This document shows, piece by piece, positions 17,910 to 26,628 of a DNA stretch of 64,000 nt (positions are counted from its first letter, which is position 1; each line of letters begins with the position of its first letter). A program made the position numbers and the translations under genes. The notes beneath the pieces were generated by a model that was not told the DNA's origin, did not search any database, and saw only the letters and a program-made list of their open reading frames with translations. Source of the DNA: an uncultured Lachnospiraceae bacterium (lineage in GTDB: Bacteria; Bacillota; Clostridia; Lachnospirales; Lachnospiraceae); NCBI GenBank assembly GCA_900551115.1, contig URUY01000011.1, positions 37,306-101,305 on the forward strand, written 5' to 3'.

Positions 17910-18335
17910 TCAATTAAACGGTAATCCATTGGTTCCACAGTTTTCTGTAGACATGAAGCCGCTGTCATCAGCAGGGACATCATTTCCGTCAGAGCCAGTG
18001 TCCTTCGGGCGGTTAGTGGCACCATAGTTCCAGCTGTGTAACTGGATTTTCGCCATCCATCCCTTAGAACCATCTGTTCTGGGAAATTCTACGAGTTCCT
18101 GGTCGCCGACAATCTGGATTAAACTGCCTTTCTTTACCTTGGCATCAATCATGCGCTGCGCTGTGTCACCATACGCTACACAGCTGTAAAAATTGGTATG
18201 CTTATTTTCGCCATAGCCTTTGTTTACTGCTAAGCTAAACGGGACATATTTGGTATTCTTACCATTTTGACTTGTCTTAAGTTCTAAGTCAGCAGTAACC
18301 CTTCCTGTTGTGATGATCGTTACGAGATCGTTCAT
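17910..18335 (-). CDS. ssb: Single-stranded DNA-binding protein
   Basis: A 141-residue SSB with an OB fold (VTIITTGRVTADLELK...VPFSLAVNKGYG...NFYSCVAYGDTAQRM) at residues 5-105. The C-terminus is GTNGLPFN. The usual acidic DDDLPF tip for partner binding is mostly missing, although LPF is kept. ICE SSBs coat transferred single strands. It is the first gene of an operon led by a strong promoter and a leader terminator. Confidence 0.9.
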   Translation of the reverse strand: MNDLVTIITTGRVTADLELKTSQNGKNTKYVPFSLAVNKGYGENKHTNFYSCVAYGDTAQRMIDAKVKKGSLIQIVGDQELVEFPRTDGSKGWMAKIQLHSWNYGATNRPKDTGSDGNDVPADDSGFMSTENCGTNGLPFN

Positions 18336-18374
18336 AATTCATTTCTCCCTTCTTAGTGAAATTTTTTTTTGTAT

Positions 18375-18428
18375 GAAAAAAAGTGCCAAAAGACTGCCAT
18401 TTGATAAAATGGTAATTCTTCTGACACT
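18375..18428 (-). terminator. Leader terminator in front of ssb
   Basis: On the minus strand AGTGTCAGAAGAATTACCATTTTATC folds back on a near-complementary arm ending TTTTGGCACT, followed by seven T residues. It lies between the promoter near 18,510 and the ssb start. Confidence 0.78.
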
Positions 18429-18439
18429 AATTCCAATCA

Positions 18440-18545
18440 TAAACAACGTGTGCTTTTATACTTATGGATGTCCCATGGGGAAAGCACAAAAATCAATTAC
18501 AAGTGGATTTTACCACAATATGCTGTTTGTGTCAAATGATAAAAT
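18440..18545 (-). promoter_or_regulatory. Promoter and structured leader of the ssb operon
   Basis: On the minus strand, -35 TTGACA (18530-18535), 17-bp spacer and -10 TAAAAT (18507-18512). The leader then has GTGCTTT pairing with AAAGCAC across a CCCATGGG inner palindrome, followed by CACACGTTGTTTA. It shares upstream TTGTATTT-ATCATTTGAC and these leader blocks with the ligase-operon promoter near 7,150. Confidence 0.83.
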
Positions 18546-18558
18546 ACAATATATTGTA

Positions 18559-19035
18559 TTATGAAATAGAATTAGTGTCAGATGTTGTGGCAGAGGGTTC
18601 TATCGGTTCGATGCCTAACAGATTATCTGTAAGAAGCGCCTTTTCAAAAAATGGATTTTTACCTGGGGAAATACCGGCGGGCGTTTTAAAGTAGAACCGA
18701 TACCCTTCGCCGGGGCGTAGCTTTTGGCTACGGTCAATCATAAGGCGCATCTGGCTGCCTTCCATATCCTCCAGAATGATTTCGTTACACTTGCATAAAA
18801 GCATGGGATGGATGCTTTGGCAGATGCCCTCAAGAACCACATAAGAGTTTGTTTTTGCCATAAACAGTATGGAACAAGCCTTACCTATGGAGAAGATAAA
18901 AATAAGCAGGCTTAAAAATAAAAAGGAAGTATCCTTCTCCACAAAATAAAAGACTGCTCCAACAAGAAAACAGCCGGTGCCAACAAGTAAAGTCAGCACC
19001 AGCCGTCGTAACAATGGTTTGGGTATGGGTTCCAT
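18559..19035 (-). CDS. Small membrane protein, function unknown
   Basis: A 158-residue protein with two adjacent transmembrane helices (LLVGTGCFLVGAVFYFV and FLFLSLLIFIFSIGKACSIL, residues 15-55) and a soluble beta-rich tail. AAGGAGGG precedes the ATG at 19035. No family recognised. It ends just upstream of the ssb promoter. Confidence 0.62.
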   Translation of the reverse strand: MEPIPKPLLRRLVLTLLVGTGCFLVGAVFYFVEKDTSFLFLSLLIFIFSIGKACSILFMAKTNSYVVLEGICQSIHPMLLCKCNEIILEDMEGSQMRLMIDRSQKLRPGEGYRFYFKTPAGISPGKNPFFEKALLTDNLLGIEPIEPSATTSDTNSIS

Positions 19036-19046
19036 AGATACCCTCC

Positions 19047-19724
19047 TTATACAATTTGGAATGTGATGCATTGCTTCAGGTACAGGTTAGCAATGGCAGA
19101 AAGGACAGGAAACCTTGTTTCGCAGATGCGGCCATCGGTTACAATGGTTTCGCAATCACTTTCTTCATCAGAATACAGACAATCCATAAGTTCATCCGTG
19201 TTCTTCAGAGTGGTTTTGCCATTTTCCGTACACAGGATAAGCTCTGCAGTGGAAAGTGTCTGATTGCGTACCAGGGAAAGGACTCTTTTTTCCATAGGTT
19301 CCAGCTTGACAGTGTGAAATACGGCTGCTGCTTTGCCAATGGAGATTCCACGGAATAAAACCAGCTTGGCAAAGGTAGCTGCCTTTACAAAGAAGCTGTT
19401 TGGGATGGATTGCACATGCAGATGTCCAAGTAAATCGTAGAGCGCATCTACACCGGTGCAGTCCTTACCAGTAACAATCAGCCTACGCATAATGAGTCGG
19501 TTTAGGTAGTGGTCAAAATCCAGTTCACCGAGGATATGCAGTTCCCGCTCTTTTTCATAGAACTCTGCACGCAGTTCCCGGTAGGTCAGAATCCGGAAGG
19601 ATAAGCTGCTCCATAGAAGCAATTCATGTGTGCAAAGACCATACTCCTTATCGCCGGAAATGACGGTTGGAAGACCGTGGGTATTCAGTTTATAGGTTCC
19701 GATGGCAGTATATAAAGTCATCAT
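19047..19724 (-). CDS. Conserved ICE protein, function unknown
   Basis: A protein of about 225 residues starting MMTLYTAIGTYKLNTHGLP. Several close ATG/GTG codons exist (19736, 19733, 19724, 19721); 19724 gives the best distance from AGGAG. No domain recognised. It starts about 20 bp after the sigma-factor gene and is probably in the same operon. Confidence 0.58.
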   Translation of the reverse strand: MMTLYTAIGTYKLNTHGLPTVISGDKEYGLCTHELLLWSSLSFRILTYRELRAEFYEKERELHILGELDFDHYLNRLIMRRLIVTGKDCTGVDALYDLLGHLHVQSIPNSFFVKAATFAKLVLFRGISIGKAAAVFHTVKLEPMEKRVLSLVRNQTLSTAELILCTENGKTTLKNTDELMDCLYSDEESDCETIVTDGRICETRFPVLSAIANLYLKQCITFQIV

Positions 19725-19743
19725 AAAAATCATCACTCCTCAC

Positions 19744-20313
19744 TTAGTTGGGCAGACAGGAAACAAGTAAATCCGTCCGCAATTTGCTGATAGCTCTCGA
19801 AATCCATGCAGCAACATGGTTTGGTCGGACACCATAGTAGCGTGCTATTTCCACGCCGGTATGTCCCATATATTTCAGGCGCAGGGCTTCAATGCCCCTT
19901 TGGGAGACCCCGGATAACCGTTTCTCTGCTTCAGATAACATGAAAAAGGTCTCTGCATCTGAGAGAGAATGGTTATTTTTATCCTGCAGGGTATCAGCAA
20001 AGGTCAGCTCGCTTCCTTCTGCAAGAGGGGAGTCCAAGTAGTAAATGGGTGCCTGCATCCGGGTAACCTTTCTGCAGTAAGAGATAAGCTTGTTTTTAAT
20101 CACCACATCTGCAAAGGTGGCAAAGGATGCCCCTCTATCTTCCCGATACCGCATGGCAGCATAGCATAAAGCTTCGCATCCGGTCTGATACAGGTCATCA
20201 TACCCAAGTCCCTGAATTGCTTCATTGATAGACATGGTGCTAAGTACAATATTTCTGACCAGGTAAAGATGGTCCTCTACGAGTTTTTGTTCCTGCTTGC
20301 TCATTACAGACAT
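19744..20313 (-). CDS. Sigma-70 family RNA polymerase sigma factor
   Basis: A 189-residue protein with sigma region 2 (LVRNIVLSTM...DDLYQTGCEALCYAAMRYR...FATFADVVIKNKL, residues 18-90) and region 4 with an HTH (LKYMGHTGVEIARYYGVRPNHVAAWISRAISKLR, residues 145-180). Regions 1 and 3 are absent or reduced. It may direct RNA polymerase to ICE promoters. The operon context between the Tad locus and ssb supports a regulatory role in transfer. Confidence 0.85.
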   Translation of the reverse strand: MSVMSKQEQKLVEDHLYLVRNIVLSTMSINEAIQGLGYDDLYQTGCEALCYAAMRYREDRGASFATFADVVIKNKLISYCRKVTRMQAPIYYLDSPLAEGSELTFADTLQDKNNHSLSDAETFFMLSEAEKRLSGVSQRGIEALRLKYMGHTGVEIARYYGVRPNHVAAWISRAISKLRTDLLVSCLPN

Positions 20314-20345
20314 GGTATCACCCCGCTTTCTTTCTAATCTGTATT

Positions 20346-20750
20346 CTAACAGGCAATTTTCACATGGTTGTTTTTAAGGACCTTGCGGCATTCATTCATC
20401 AGACAATCACAACGATAATCTGAGAACTCACCGATATGTGCCTGATTGCTGGATAAGCAGAAGGTATCCTGCATCCAGCGGTATGCATCTTTTCGGGAAA
20501 GGATACCGTTCTTCCAAATGGCGTCAAACAGCCGGTGCGTTTCAATGCGCTTGTGGCGTAAGTCTCCATTTGCCAGGGTACCCTTTGGCCTTAAGCTTCC
20601 TGCATGTACGCCTACATAGGAATCGCACTCCGGATAACCACTGCACACATACAGGTGCTTGTCCAGTGCATTTTCCTTGTGGACGTATGCTGCATTCCGA
20701 AGAATTGCAGGTCGTCCACAGTAGGGACATTTTACATTTGGTTGTTTCAT
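20346..20750 (-). CDS. Zinc-finger protein of the DUF3268 type
   Basis: A 134-residue protein starting MKQPNVKCPYCGRPAILR. A CPYC...CSGYPECDSYVGVH zinc ribbon of the topoisomerase-C-terminal type occupies residues 8-50, followed by a helical domain. It probably binds nucleic acid. The function in the ICE is unknown. It starts 155 bp downstream of the next upstream gene, in a gap with no other gene. Confidence 0.72.
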   Translation of the reverse strand: MKQPNVKCPYCGRPAILRNAAYVHKENALDKHLYVCSGYPECDSYVGVHAGSLRPKGTLANGDLRHKRIETHRLFDAIWKNGILSRKDAYRWMQDTFCLSSNQAHIGEFSDYRCDCLMNECRKVLKNNHVKIAC

Positions 20751-20904
20751 TTTTCGTTTTATGGCTGTTATCCTCCCTTCTATGTATGGATTACATATTC
20801 ATTAAGTATTCTGTAAGAATATTTTAGAAAAAAAGCAAAGCGATTTATATAAGCCTAAGCTTGATTTTTAAGTAAGTTTGGAGTATTCCACCAAAATTTG
20901 GTAA

Positions 20905-21249
20905 TTATGGCTGATTCATCAGATGTAAAAGCTGCTGTATCGGACAGTCTTTTGTGGAGGAGGTAGTCAGCTCAATCCATTTTTGATAGAGCCGGATGAA
21001 GGTCTGACTGCTTATCACTCCTGCACATTCGTTTTTATCCACCCTTGTATTTAAGAAAGTTTCCGCATCCGGTAAAGGCAGGATGATGGGCTTGCAATCA
21101 TGTCCGGGTATAAAAAGGAAATCGCCGCATTCGGATTTGCCCGCATAGTTGCAGTGGCAGGATACATACATGGCATTTCGGTAGTTTCCTTCCGCTGCTT
21201 CTAGAAATGCTGCGATAGTTGCATAGCTTACACTGAGCATTGGATCCAT
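20905..21249 (-). CDS. Hypothetical protein
   Basis: A 114-residue protein starting MDPMLSVSYATIAAFLE with four cysteines. No recognised domain. It follows the pilin-like gene by about 30 bp and may be part of the Tad operon. Confidence 0.58.
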   Translation of the reverse strand: MDPMLSVSYATIAAFLEAAEGNYRNAMYVSCHCNYAGKSECGDFLFIPGHDCKPIILPLPDAETFLNTRVDKNECAGVISSQTFIRLYQKWIELTTSSTKDCPIQQLLHLMNQP

Positions 21250-21281
21250 TGATAATCACCTCCTCCCATTCAGCAGGATTC

Positions 21282-21503
21282 TTAGCCGAATAACTCAGTA
21301 ATTTCCTGAGTGATACGGGGAATTACGGTGTCGTTAAAGATACCAGTGAGGGCAGCAAGTAAAAGGGCACCCAGTACTACAGCAATGATGATTTTTACAC
21401 CATCAGAGATGTAGAAGTCGCCTCTTTCATTGTTCAGTACATTCTTGGCATGGTTGATAACTCCGGTAGTTTTTGTTTTTACAGTGTTACAGATCTTACG
21501 CAT
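21282..21503 (-). CDS. Flp/Tad-type pilin-like protein
   Basis: A 73-residue protein: a basic leader, then NERGDFYISDG, then one transmembrane helix (IIIAVVLGALLLAALTGIF). The NERGD leader junction is shared with the two TadE-like proteins at 29.8-30.7 kb. It probably marks the prepilin peptidase cleavage site. Size and place at the end of the Tad cluster fit the major Flp-like pilin. The start overlaps the end of the 33-aa gene upstream by 8 bp. Confidence 0.72.
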   Translation of the reverse strand: MRKICNTVKTKTTGVINHAKNVLNNERGDFYISDGVKIIIAVVLGALLLAALTGIFNDTVIPRITQEITELFG

Positions 21504-21597
21504 TTTTGGTTGTGCTCCTTTTCTTTTTCAAAATAATCATGGTTGTAATTGCTGTCCCACAAAGGAGCAGAACAGCAGGGGAAAATAATTTTTTCAT
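21496..21597 (-). CDS. 33-residue membrane peptide in the Tad operon
   Basis: A short frame MKKLFSPAVLLLCGTA... with one transmembrane helix and a basic tail, preceded by a textbook AGGAGG 7 bp from the ATG at 21597. Its stop overlaps the pilin start, which suggests coupled translation. The function is unknown. Confidence 0.6.
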   Translation of the reverse strand: MKKLFSPAVLLLCGTAITTMIILKKKRSTTKNA

Positions 21598-21674
21598 CTC
21601 ATCCTCCTGAAACTCGGTAAATAGTTATGGGTTATAAGTTACAAGGGACTCACCTCCTTCACAGCCTCAGGGCA

Positions 21675-22553
21675 TTAAAAAAAGGCCCCCAGAGAGCCTA
21701 CGACTTCAACGGACAGAACGACCACATAGATTAGCAGGATGCAGAACAGCATCATCATGGAATATTTCTGCATCTGCTTGGGACGTTTCGCCGCTTCCTT
21801 TTTCAGATTGTTCTGTTCAATTTGGCGCATGTCGAATACCAGCATTTTAAAATACATTTGCTGGTCATCGCCGCGCAGGGTACCAATTAAACCCCTGACA
21901 ATATCCGATAACATGGTGCTTCCCACGCGGTTTTGCAGGTGCAAAAGAGCATTTTCGTAGTTGCCGGTTTTCATGTCAGCGATGGTGGTATCCAGCTCCT
22001 GCCCAAGATTGGGACCGGCAATGCGCCTGTAGGAGATGAGAAGCTTTAATACATCTCTGTCCGTGGAAAGTCCCTGCTGGATGCTGACTGCAAAGCGGGG
22101 CAGTTCGGCTTCGATGAGCTTCTTACGCTTTTTCACAATGTCGAATGCCTTCTGATAAGTGGAAAACCACATCAGGATGGAGAGTCCCATTACAAGAAAT
22201 CCCGCCATTGGCATAAACAGTAATAAAAATACGCCACACAGAGCAGTTAAAAGTGCCGTCAGGAATGCTTTCATGGTATAAGCCTCCGGTGTCAGTGGGA
22301 TACCGGAGATGGAAAGAGCAAGGGAAAGCTTGCTTTTCTTTATCGGATCCAATCGAAGAAGGGGACTTAGTTTCTCTGCAACCTTAGTAAGGTATACGTT
22401 AAACAGCTTCTCGCTACCGGTTCCGGTCTGCTTTTTAGCAATCATCATCATGCGGGAGGTTTTGGCTGTCGGCACGTCCACAAAGGCACAGAAAAGGTTA
22501 TAAACTCCAGCTCCCAACAAAGCGGAAGCCAGAAGAATCAGTAAAGTAGTCAT
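21675..22553 (-). CDS. tadC: Tad inner-membrane platform protein TadC
   Basis: A 292-residue protein with a GspF/T2SSF domain: a pair of central hydrophobic segments (AFLTALLTALCGVFLLLFMPMAGFL region), a cytoplasmic helical part with LPRFAVSIQQGL, and a C-terminal transmembrane helix. With TadB it forms the platform on which the CpaF ATPase drives pilus assembly. It is encoded directly after tadB. Confidence 0.85.
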   Translation of the reverse strand: MTTLLILLASALLGAGVYNLFCAFVDVPTAKTSRMMMIAKKQTGTGSEKLFNVYLTKVAEKLSPLLRLDPIKKSKLSLALSISGIPLTPEAYTMKAFLTALLTALCGVFLLLFMPMAGFLVMGLSILMWFSTYQKAFDIVKKRKKLIEAELPRFAVSIQQGLSTDRDVLKLLISYRRIAGPNLGQELDTTIADMKTGNYENALLHLQNRVGSTMLSDIVRGLIGTLRGDDQQMYFKMLVFDMRQIEQNNLKKEAAKRPKQMQKYSMMMLFCILLIYVVVLSVEVVGSLGAFF

Positions 22554-22570
22554 GTTAGCACCTCACATTT

Positions 22571-23491
22571 CTAAGAGTTATACTCAATGGGCTTACTAAG
22601 CTGCATGATTTTCGTAAAGGAATACAGGACAATCGCAGCACAGATAGCAAGCGTGATTTTACCGGGTGTGGAGAAAAGCAGGGTTTCAAACCATGCCTGA
22701 TTCAGCACATACAATAGCGGAATGTTGGCAACCACAAGAAACATCATGGTGATGGCTTCTTTCTTCGGTTCGTTGATAATAGCCTCCAGTTCAGACTGGA
22801 TAATTCGCATGTCGGAGAATTTCTGTACCGTAAAGGTTAGTGTATTCTTCATGCTTCTGTCACTCTGGCATTGAATCAGGGTATTGCACCATTCATGGAA
22901 GATGCGGTTTGGAATCTTCATCTTCAGCGTATTAATGGTGGAAATCATATTGGCATTGAGCATTTCCGATTCCGTAATAAAAGCCTCAAAATGTGTTTTT
23001 ACCGGAGGATTTAGGTACGGAATGTTTTCCCGGACAGCCTTCAGCAAATCTCCGCTTCGTAAGTAGGAAGTGGTGATGACCGAGATTGCTGTTTCCAGCT
23101 CCTCGTTCAGGTGCTTTTTGTAGGAGGCTGCGGTGGAACGCAGATACCATACCGGTGCAAAAGCAAATCCGGCTCCCAGAATCGGAATCAGGAAGGGGTT
23201 ATTCAGCAGTAGCGCAACTACGGCACCGATGGCAAAGAGCATAATGGATACTCTTTTTACCATGTTGAATCTTCCTTCGCGTTCGGTAGCAATCAAAAGC
23301 TGCTCTACCTCTAAGGTTTCCCTGTTGAAAAAGCCCTTTGCCGGTTTGCCTAAAAGGACATCCACATCATCCTGCAGGGTGCTTTTCTTGGATGGGGCAA
23401 GCAGGTGTAAAAAGTCATTGAAGCGGATATCAAACAAGGTAAACAGGCCATTAACTATCAGCAGAAAGATGGCGATTTGAATCCATAGCAT
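22571..23491 (-). CDS. tadB: Tad inner-membrane platform protein TadB
   Basis: A 306-residue GspF-type protein. An N-terminal transmembrane helix (LWIQIAIFLLIVNGLFTLF) is followed by a central membrane region and two C-terminal transmembrane segments. The ATG at 23491 has AGGAGG upstream and lies 41 bp inside the end of cpaF. It partners TadC in the pilus platform. Confidence 0.86.
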   Translation of the reverse strand: MLWIQIAIFLLIVNGLFTLFDIRFNDFLHLLAPSKKSTLQDDVDVLLGKPAKGFFNRETLEVEQLLIATEREGRFNMVKRVSIMLFAIGAVVALLLNNPFLIPILGAGFAFAPVWYLRSTAASYKKHLNEELETAISVITTSYLRSGDLLKAVRENIPYLNPPVKTHFEAFITESEMLNANMISTINTLKMKIPNRIFHEWCNTLIQCQSDRSMKNTLTFTVQKFSDMRIIQSELEAIINEPKKEAITMMFLVVANIPLLYVLNQAWFETLLFSTPGKITLAICAAIVLYSFTKIMQLSKPIEYNS

Positions 23492-24881
23492 GATTGGAAC
23501 CTCCTTTCTCAGGTTTCTTTGGAACTGCGTTCGGTAAGAATGGTTGAAGCTTCTTGGCAGGGATGCCATTGTCCAGCATTCGTTTCTTTAAGGTATCGGA
23601 GATACCACCAAGTCTTTTGTGCTTTCCAACCACTGTAATCTTTCCATTTTCATCTGTGCGGTTATCTGCTACATCATACTGGTAAAGGGGACGGTAGTAG
23701 AGCTTGCCGTTGCGGTAATCCTCCCCTTCAATAATTTGCATAATCTTTCGGGACCCATCCTCCAGCTGCTTCGTGAATACCACGACTGGGTATGCCTCCA
23801 CCATAATCTGCATCAGGATGTCATCCGCCATATTGTATTTACGCTTGGCAAGAGTCATCATTCTGCGGTAAGTGGACTCGGAGGAGTTGGAGTGGATGGT
23901 GGTTACTACGGTATGACCGGTTCGGGAGCTTTCGGCTACGGACAGAGCTTCCTTTGCGGAACGCATTTCCCCGACTCCAATGACATCCGGGTGCTTACGA
24001 AGCACACGCTCCAGTAAAAGATCCTGGTCAATATCCAGGGAAGGATTTTCGTGCGGTCTGGTTAAAAGATGCACCACACTGTTGGTGGCATGTCCATTTT
24101 CATCACGTTTGATTAGGTCAAATTCGCGGCTGCCCTCTTCAATGGTAATCAGGCGGCGGTTATCCGGAACCATGGAAAGTAGCCAGCTCATAACCGTAGT
24201 TTTTCCGGAGCCGGTGCTTCCGGCAATGCATACGGACACACCATAGCGGATACAGCAGGTAAGCAAATCCAGCATTTCTTCCGTAGCGGAACCGGAGGCA
24301 ATCAGCTTTTCCATGGATACGGACTGCTGGTTGACGATACGGATGGAAGCATTGATACCTACCTCTGCATCTACAATGGGTGTCTTGTCCACAGAGATAC
24401 GGATGTTTTTATCAAGGAATCCAATAACGGAAGGCATGGTATCGTCGATTACCATTCCGCAGGTATTTAAGAGCCTTCGGGTAACGTCCACGGCATGCTG
24501 GGGTGACTGGAACCGGTCCGGAATCTTCATGGAGCGTCCGCCGCTCATAATGACTTCAATATCATCAAAGGCGTTAATATTTACCTCTTCCACGCCGGGC
24601 TTATAAATCCATTTCTTTAAGAAGGAAATACCCGCCATATCTTCATAGAGATTGTCGCATAGTTCATCTGTGGTCTGTCCTTCTATATGATAGGAACGGC
24701 TCAGGACATACTGCTTGATAAATTCCCGAAGAAGCTTCCTTGCCTCTTCCTGATTACCTTCCGTGGTAAGCTTATCGGAGTGCTTACTGGTACAGTATTT
24801 CTGCACGTCCTCCAGAATCTGATCGTAGGTTAGATTTTCCTGAACGGCGGAGGTAAAAAACATATCATTTAAAGATTGCAT
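23451..24881 (-). CDS. cpaF: Tad secretion ATPase CpaF/TadA
   Basis: A 476-residue type II/IV secretion ATPase. Walker A GSTGSGKTT lies at about residues 221-229, followed by the Asp/His boxes (TIEEGSREFDL, RTGHTVVTTIHSNS) and Walker B-type GVGEMRSAKEAL. It powers assembly of the Flp-like pilus from the cytoplasmic face. Its start overlaps the TadZ-like gene by 17 bp. It is not the conjugation ATPase, which is encoded separately at 39-42 kb. Confidence 0.92.
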   Translation of the reverse strand: MQSLNDMFFTSAVQENLTYDQILEDVQKYCTSKHSDKLTTEGNQEEARKLLREFIKQYVLSRSYHIEGQTTDELCDNLYEDMAGISFLKKWIYKPGVEEVNINAFDDIEVIMSGGRSMKIPDRFQSPQHAVDVTRRLLNTCGMVIDDTMPSVIGFLDKNIRISVDKTPIVDAEVGINASIRIVNQQSVSMEKLIASGSATEEMLDLLTCCIRYGVSVCIAGSTGSGKTTVMSWLLSMVPDNRRLITIEEGSREFDLIKRDENGHATNSVVHLLTRPHENPSLDIDQDLLLERVLRKHPDVIGVGEMRSAKEALSVAESSRTGHTVVTTIHSNSSESTYRRMMTLAKRKYNMADDILMQIMVEAYPVVVFTKQLEDGSRKIMQIIEGEDYRNGKLYYRPLYQYDVADNRTDENGKITVVGKHKRLGGISDTLKKRMLDNGIPAKKLQPFLPNAVPKKPEKGGSNHAMDSNRHLSADS

Positions 24882-25746
24882 GATGTTTTCGCTCCTTTCT
24901 TACCAGTGGTACGGCAGGTTCTTCATCCGCATCCTCCGTTTCTTCATAGGAAGCATCAAATTCCGCATCTGCTGGTTCTGCAGAAGGGGAAGGTGTGGGG
25001 ATTTCTTCCGGTGCAGGTGTATCCAGACGCTCTTTTACCAATTTTAAGGAATTAATATAACGCTGGTTACAGTAGGCAAGAGCCTTAAACATCTGACCGC
25101 TGGTGCCGCATCGTTCAATTTCCTTTGCATAGGGAAGCAGCCCGTCAAAGCCTCCAATTATGTTGTCCATTTCGTCAATGGCATGGAAGGGACGAGCAAG
25201 CCCTGCAAAGGTAAGATGCTTATCATAATGGAATTTTGCATCTGTAAGCAAAGGCTTGTGAGCCTTTAGGTAATTCAGTCCCCGCAGGTCCGGTGTCAGG
25301 ATTCGTATAACCAAATCAGCAGCTTCAATGGCTGTTGGTGTAAAGAAGTTGAGCATGTTGGAGCTGCAGTCCAGGATAATATAGTCTACCAGCTTGGATG
25401 CCTCACTGATAAACTGTTTGATTTTGTCGTACTTTAACTCCGGGTAGGAAAATGGATTTTCTCCTGCAGCGTAGCCCATAACGCCGATAAAAGGGTATTC
25501 CTTCAGAATTACCACGCGCTCGGCAACGAGGGCATTATTGATTTCCAGACCGGTAAGCACATTTCCGATGGAAGCGGAGGTTTCTAAGATACGGTTCGGC
25601 ATCCATACAGGGAGCATGGGGGTACTGGAGTCGGCATTGATAATGATAGCCTTCTGTTTACCGGCGGTAAGAACCTTAGCCAGATTGCAGCAGAACATGG
25701 ACTTGCCACATCCCGGATTGCCCCACACAGTAATGATTTTTGACAT
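24865..25746 (-). CDS. TadZ/CpaE-like MinD-family ATPase
   Basis: A 293-residue protein with an N-terminal P-loop GNPGCGKS (residues 9-16), a deviant ParA/MinD fold, and an acidic Pro/Glu-rich C-terminal tail. TadZ/CpaE proteins position the Tad pilus in the cell. The gene is in the conserved position between cpaB and cpaF. Confidence 0.8.
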   Translation of the reverse strand: MSKIITVWGNPGCGKSMFCCNLAKVLTAGKQKAIIINADSSTPMLPVWMPNRILETSASIGNVLTGLEINNALVAERVVILKEYPFIGVMGYAAGENPFSYPELKYDKIKQFISEASKLVDYIILDCSSNMLNFFTPTAIEAADLVIRILTPDLRGLNYLKAHKPLLTDAKFHYDKHLTFAGLARPFHAIDEMDNIIGGFDGLLPYAKEIERCGTSGQMFKALAYCNQRYINSLKLVKERLDTPAPEEIPTPSPSAEPADAEFDASYEETEDADEEPAVPLVRKERKHHAIFK

Positions 25747-25760
25747 GGGTTGGTACCTCC

Positions 25761-26612
25761 TTATTCATTGTTGGTTGTTTCCGTAGTGGCGGTTTCTTTT
25801 GTAGCAGCATCGTCAGGTATGATAGATTCCTCTGTTTCAGTTAGAGAAGACTTCAAAAGCTCCTCCTCTGTTTCCGTTCCATCGCCATACAGGGTGGTAA
25901 GGATTTCATTTTGCCTATCTAAAAGGTCATTTGTCAGAGCTTCGTTACCACGGCTGATGAGAGCTACATGCAGAACACCTTCATTTTCATATCTGGTTAA
26001 GAGCATGGCCTGTTCCGGGGAAGCCAGTACGGTAATGGTTGCGGTCTGCTGCTTTTCTTCATCCTCCGCAGGTGGAGTGGTGTAATCAATATCAAGGCCA
26101 TCTGCATCCGTAACAGACAATACCTTTAAGAAGCGCAGCTCCGGAATGTCTGTGACAGGTTCCAAAACATTCTTATCATCATAGTGGTACAGACGAATGA
26201 TGTCCCCGCTCTGAAGCTTGTCGGAAAGAGCAGTAGCGAGGGTCTGTGTGGTAATGGAGATGGCAACCTTACCATCCGGAATGACATTTAAGGTAATATC
26301 TGAAGAAAGGGGTACACTGCTTACTTTTTCCGGAAGAATATAATCTCCAGGATAAAGATCCGTTGCGGCATAGGTTCCCACAACATCTTCTATGGTTCTT
26401 GCGATATTACCGGGCATATTATATTCACCAACTTCAACAAGTTCTACATTTTCAGCAGTAATGGCTGTACCTCTGCCAACAAAAGTCTTCATACGGACAA
26501 TTTCATAGGTGCTGCTGGTTTTGCTGGTAATCGCAGGAATAGCGATAAAGGCAATAATGACAGCCAGCACGATACTGATGATACCATAAATAAAACGGTT
26601 ATTCATTTTCAT
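25761..26612 (-). CDS. cpaB: Flp pilus assembly protein CpaB (SAF domain)
   Basis: A 283-residue protein with an N-terminal signal anchor (FIYGIISIVLAVIIAFIAIPAI), a SAF domain with the typical VGRGTAITAENVELVEV and PGDYILPEKV segments, and a Thr/Glu-rich tail. CpaB/RcpC acts at the cell-envelope side of the Tad system. In a Gram-positive host it may help pilus exit through the wall. Confidence 0.85.
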   Translation of the reverse strand: MKMNNRFIYGIISIVLAVIIAFIAIPAITSKTSSTYEIVRMKTFVGRGTAITAENVELVEVGEYNMPGNIARTIEDVVGTYAATDLYPGDYILPEKVSSVPLSSDITLNVIPDGKVAISITTQTLATALSDKLQSGDIIRLYHYDDKNVLEPVTDIPELRFLKVLSVTDADGLDIDYTTPPAEDEEKQQTATITVLASPEQAMLLTRYENEGVLHVALISRGNEALTNDLLDRQNEILTTLYGDGTETEEELLKSSLTETEESIIPDDAATKETATTETTNNE

Positions 26613-26628
26613 AATAGGTTTGTTCTCC

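Noticed and set aside
24865..25746. TadZ-like ATPase as a ParA chromosome/ICE partition protein
   Set aside because: It is embedded between cpaB and cpaF in the canonical Tad gene order, and no ParB or centromere-like repeats are seen.
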